From an uncultured Mycoplasmatota bacterium (GTDB taxonomy: Bacteria; Bacillota_I; Bacilli_A; RF39; UBA660): a DNA stretch of 15,015 nucleotides. The translations under genes were made by a program, and so were the position numbers. The stretch is from the NCBI GenBank assembly GCA_946494345.1, contig CAMMBX010000016.1, positions 1 through 15,015 on the forward strand. The letters run 5' to 3'. Below are positions 13,286 to 15,015 of this stretch, in pieces. The notes beneath the pieces are model-generated. The model worked only from the letters and a program-made list of their open reading frames with translations. It did no database searches and was not told the origin of the DNA. Each line of letters starts with the position of its first letter. Positions within the stretch are counted from its first letter, which is position 1.

Positions 13286-15015
13286 TTATAGACTAGGACT
13301 CATCACGAGGCGGAACGAAACACCACTGTCAGGATCACCAAGACTGCTAGTGCAGTAGAAATAGAACATACCCGCACTAGTACCATTGCTCCAGCTACCA
13401 CCGCGCATCAACCATGGATACTCTTCATTTAGCATTGTTCTAGCATCATTATACCAGCTCGCTGTCTCTGATAACCCATGACTGATACATTCACTTCCAT
13501 TACATGCAGTATTTACATCGGATGACATATATTTATCATAATATTTCGGTTCAGGCACAGTACTAAATCCACTTGAACCTACTAAATCATTATAATTTCC
13601 CATTACATATTCCGAAGCACCACCTGATGTATCATAGATTCCATAAATATTTCCGGTAGTACTTGCTCCAATTCCATTTATATCAATATCATATGTATAC
13701 TGACATCCATAATCAGTATTTCCATTACTTGGACTTCCATAACTACAGCCTGTTATATACTCTTCACTTTTATTTTGGTATATCTCTTTATTTGCACCAC
13801 TAAAGTTAATATTTCCTAACTTTCCATATTTACTTTGTGAAAGATATGCTACTACTGCCCACTCGTCATTCTTCATCATATGAGTATCTACATTACTACT
13901 AAAGCCATACCTATTTCCATTATCATTCATTTTTAAGGCTACATTAAAGGCATTACTTACATTTATATTTCTCTAACTTGTAACATTTGGTTTTATCATC
14001 GCATCTAAACTTGTTGTATTGCTTCCTCCATATTCTAAAGTTGGATTACTACTACTCGTCTCAAACTTTCCTACCCATATGCCACTTAACTCTTCATCAC
14101 CAAAAGCAAAGGCATCAGGAGTATACCAACTATTATCACTTATTCCTTCACTTACTATATATCTTGCTGTTCCTCTATCTTTTGTACTTGTACTTACAAA
14201 CTTAACATCTATCTCTCCAGGTAAAGCTTGTGTTGGCGTTGTATCTAAATAGTCTCCTTGTTTTCCATAGTAATTAGTTCCATCTTCACTTCCTATAGAG
14301 TAACTATATCTTGGTATCCATACCCACATTGTCTCTATATCATCCATATTTACTACTGTTCCTACACTTGCACTCTTATATGTATCTCTTGTTGATGATG
14401 ATACTGTTACAGCGTTAGCCCATTCTTGTTTATCATAGTTATACCAGTTATTATTTGAACTATCAGCTTTGATCCAATCAGTTCCATTATATCTTACTGC
14501 AATCATGTTATCATCTAATTCTGGAGCATTTGGTTCTACAAGGATTGAATCTCCATCTAATCCATAGACATTTATTCTGACACTAAAGGTTAAATTGCCT
14601 CCATCTCCTTGTGGATTGTAATCTTCATCTACCCACATTCTAAGTCTATAGTTATTACTTTCACTTGCACTCATACTACTTGTATATAAACTCATCTCTC
14701 CTGAGGGTCTTCCTGTATAACCATTATTTGATTTCTCTTCATTATATGTTTCAGGAGTCATTAATTCTTCTTCTCCATCATCAGTTAATCTTGTTAAATA
14801 TAGTTTTATATTAGAACCATCTATAGTATTGCCATCTTCTTTTTTAGCACTTATTTCATAATTTATATTAGCATTACCTGTTATGGTACTACTTACTGTA
14901 AAATCAAAGTATTCTCCTTCTATTGTTCTTGTCTTTCCTGTTTTATCAGTTGTTGGTAAGGCTCCTGTTATATTTAAGACATTATCACTTTCTGTATAAG
15001 TCATACTTATTACTC
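13286..15015 (-). pseudogene. SUMF1/FGE-fold surface protein, 5' end beyond window, in-frame amber stop
   Basis: One continuous frame from the right window edge to the TAA at 13286, interrupted only by TAG at 13973-13975. The 14 codons between that stop and the next ATG (13930) read RNINVSNAFNVALK, and in this family KPNVTS is normally followed by W-R-N-I, so the TAG looks like TGG changed by one base. No ribosome-binding site precedes 13930. N-terminal part: beta-rich, threonine/serine-rich, with YRLRMWVDED; likely extracellular, but the signal peptide is off-window. From about 14330 on: WVWIPRYSYSIG, IWVGKFET, DEWAVVAYLSQSKYG, GNIYGIYDTSGG and a C-terminal RGGSW...SFRLVM, the hallmarks of the formylglycine-generating-enzyme-like C-type-lectin fold. 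In the GGAxEYVMGNY motif the expected Trp is Ser (TCG, 13613-13615). Most such proteins are binding or display domains, not enzymes. Either a decaying copy, a readthrough product or an assembly error; the fold call is firm, the pseudogene call less so. Confidence 0.7.
13292..13414 (-). other. Candidate diversity-generating-retroelement variable region
   Basis: The last 41 codons before the final Leu-stop have 63 G or C among 123 bases (51%), against about 32% in coding sequence 150 bases upstream. In 13319-13396, 23 of 26 codons end in C or T (only TGG, GCG and ATG do not), with AGC, ACT, AGT, TTC, TAC, TGC, GAT and GAC prominent, as expected if AAC/AAT template codons were mutated at A. The flanks, CGCGGTGGT on one side and TCGTTCCGCCTCGTG on the other, use codons rare elsewhere here and sit where the constant ends of a variable region would be. 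SUMF1-fold C-termini are classic targets. No reverse transcriptase or template repeat is in the window, so this is a proposal. Confidence 0.5.

Noticed and set aside
13286..13930. A separate 214-residue gene starting at the ATG at 13930
   Set aside because: It has no ribosome-binding site and starts in the middle of the SUMF1-like domain. It is in the same frame as the upstream part, so it is the tail of one interrupted gene.
13973..13975. Genome-wide reassignment of TAG to an amino acid
   Set aside because: secDF ends on TAG at 10592-10594 at the expected length, so TAG is a normal stop in this genome.
13987..14252. Two overlapping plus-strand open frames
   Set aside because: Antisense to the surface-protein gene; their composition simply mirrors its Ser/Thr-rich codons.

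Overview
The window is AT-rich (roughly 30% GC by eye), and every gene I can support lies on the minus strand, so it reads right to left. Gene content and order point to a low-GC Bacilli-type Firmicute: addB-addA, rpmF beside a DUF177 gene, and a ComN-like gene followed by secDF, a bifunctional relA and dtd. Base composition and the compact AddB suggest an uncultured gut Bacilli/Mollicutes-like lineage, but that placement is inference. TGA is used as a normal stop (ComN-like, relA, the HD gene and yceD all end on it), so the Mollicutes TGA=Trp code is not in use.

Right edge (13286-15015): the 3' part of a multidomain, probably surface-exposed protein. It has beta-rich N-terminal material followed by a formylglycine-generating-enzyme/C-type-lectin-like (SUMF1-like) domain. 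One in-frame TAG sits where a Trp is expected, and a Trp-to-Ser change occurs in the family's conserved G-x-W-E-like motif. The last ~120 bases are about 51% GC, and 23 of 26 consecutive codons end in C or T. That is the look of a diversity-generating-retroelement variable region. A clear intrinsic terminator follows.

Centre right (6907-13204): a tight operon starting from an extended -10 promoter: ComN-like regulator, secDF (fused protein-export motor), relA ((p)ppGpp synthetase/hydrolase), dtd (D-aminoacyl-tRNA deacylase) and an AI-2E-family membrane protein. Gaps are between -4 and about 30 bases.

Centre left (5597-6882): a second operon from a good sigma-A promoter: an HD-domain protein with a C-terminal membrane helix, yceD (DUF177), and rpmF (ribosomal protein L32), closed by a terminator that overlaps the rpmF stop. 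The L32 carries an N-terminal extension that looks like the Prp-protease-cleaved leader known from Firmicute L27.

Left (1-5426): a 230-base intergenic region with weak promoter candidates, then an Rpn/YhgA-like PD-(D/E)XK nuclease gene, a perfect 14-bp inverted repeat across its stop codon, then addB and addA (double-strand-break repair helicase-nuclease). addA runs off the left edge.

Five genes (the Rpn-like gene, the HD gene, dtd, relA and secDF) have a GTG or TTG at the 5' end of their longest open frame. For the Rpn-like gene, relA and secDF, Shine-Dalgarno positions show the real start is an ATG a little further in. dtd truly starts at GTG. The HD gene start is unresolved. No intergenic stretch exceeds 300 bases. 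I see no tRNA, rRNA, CRISPR array, insertion sequence or origin.
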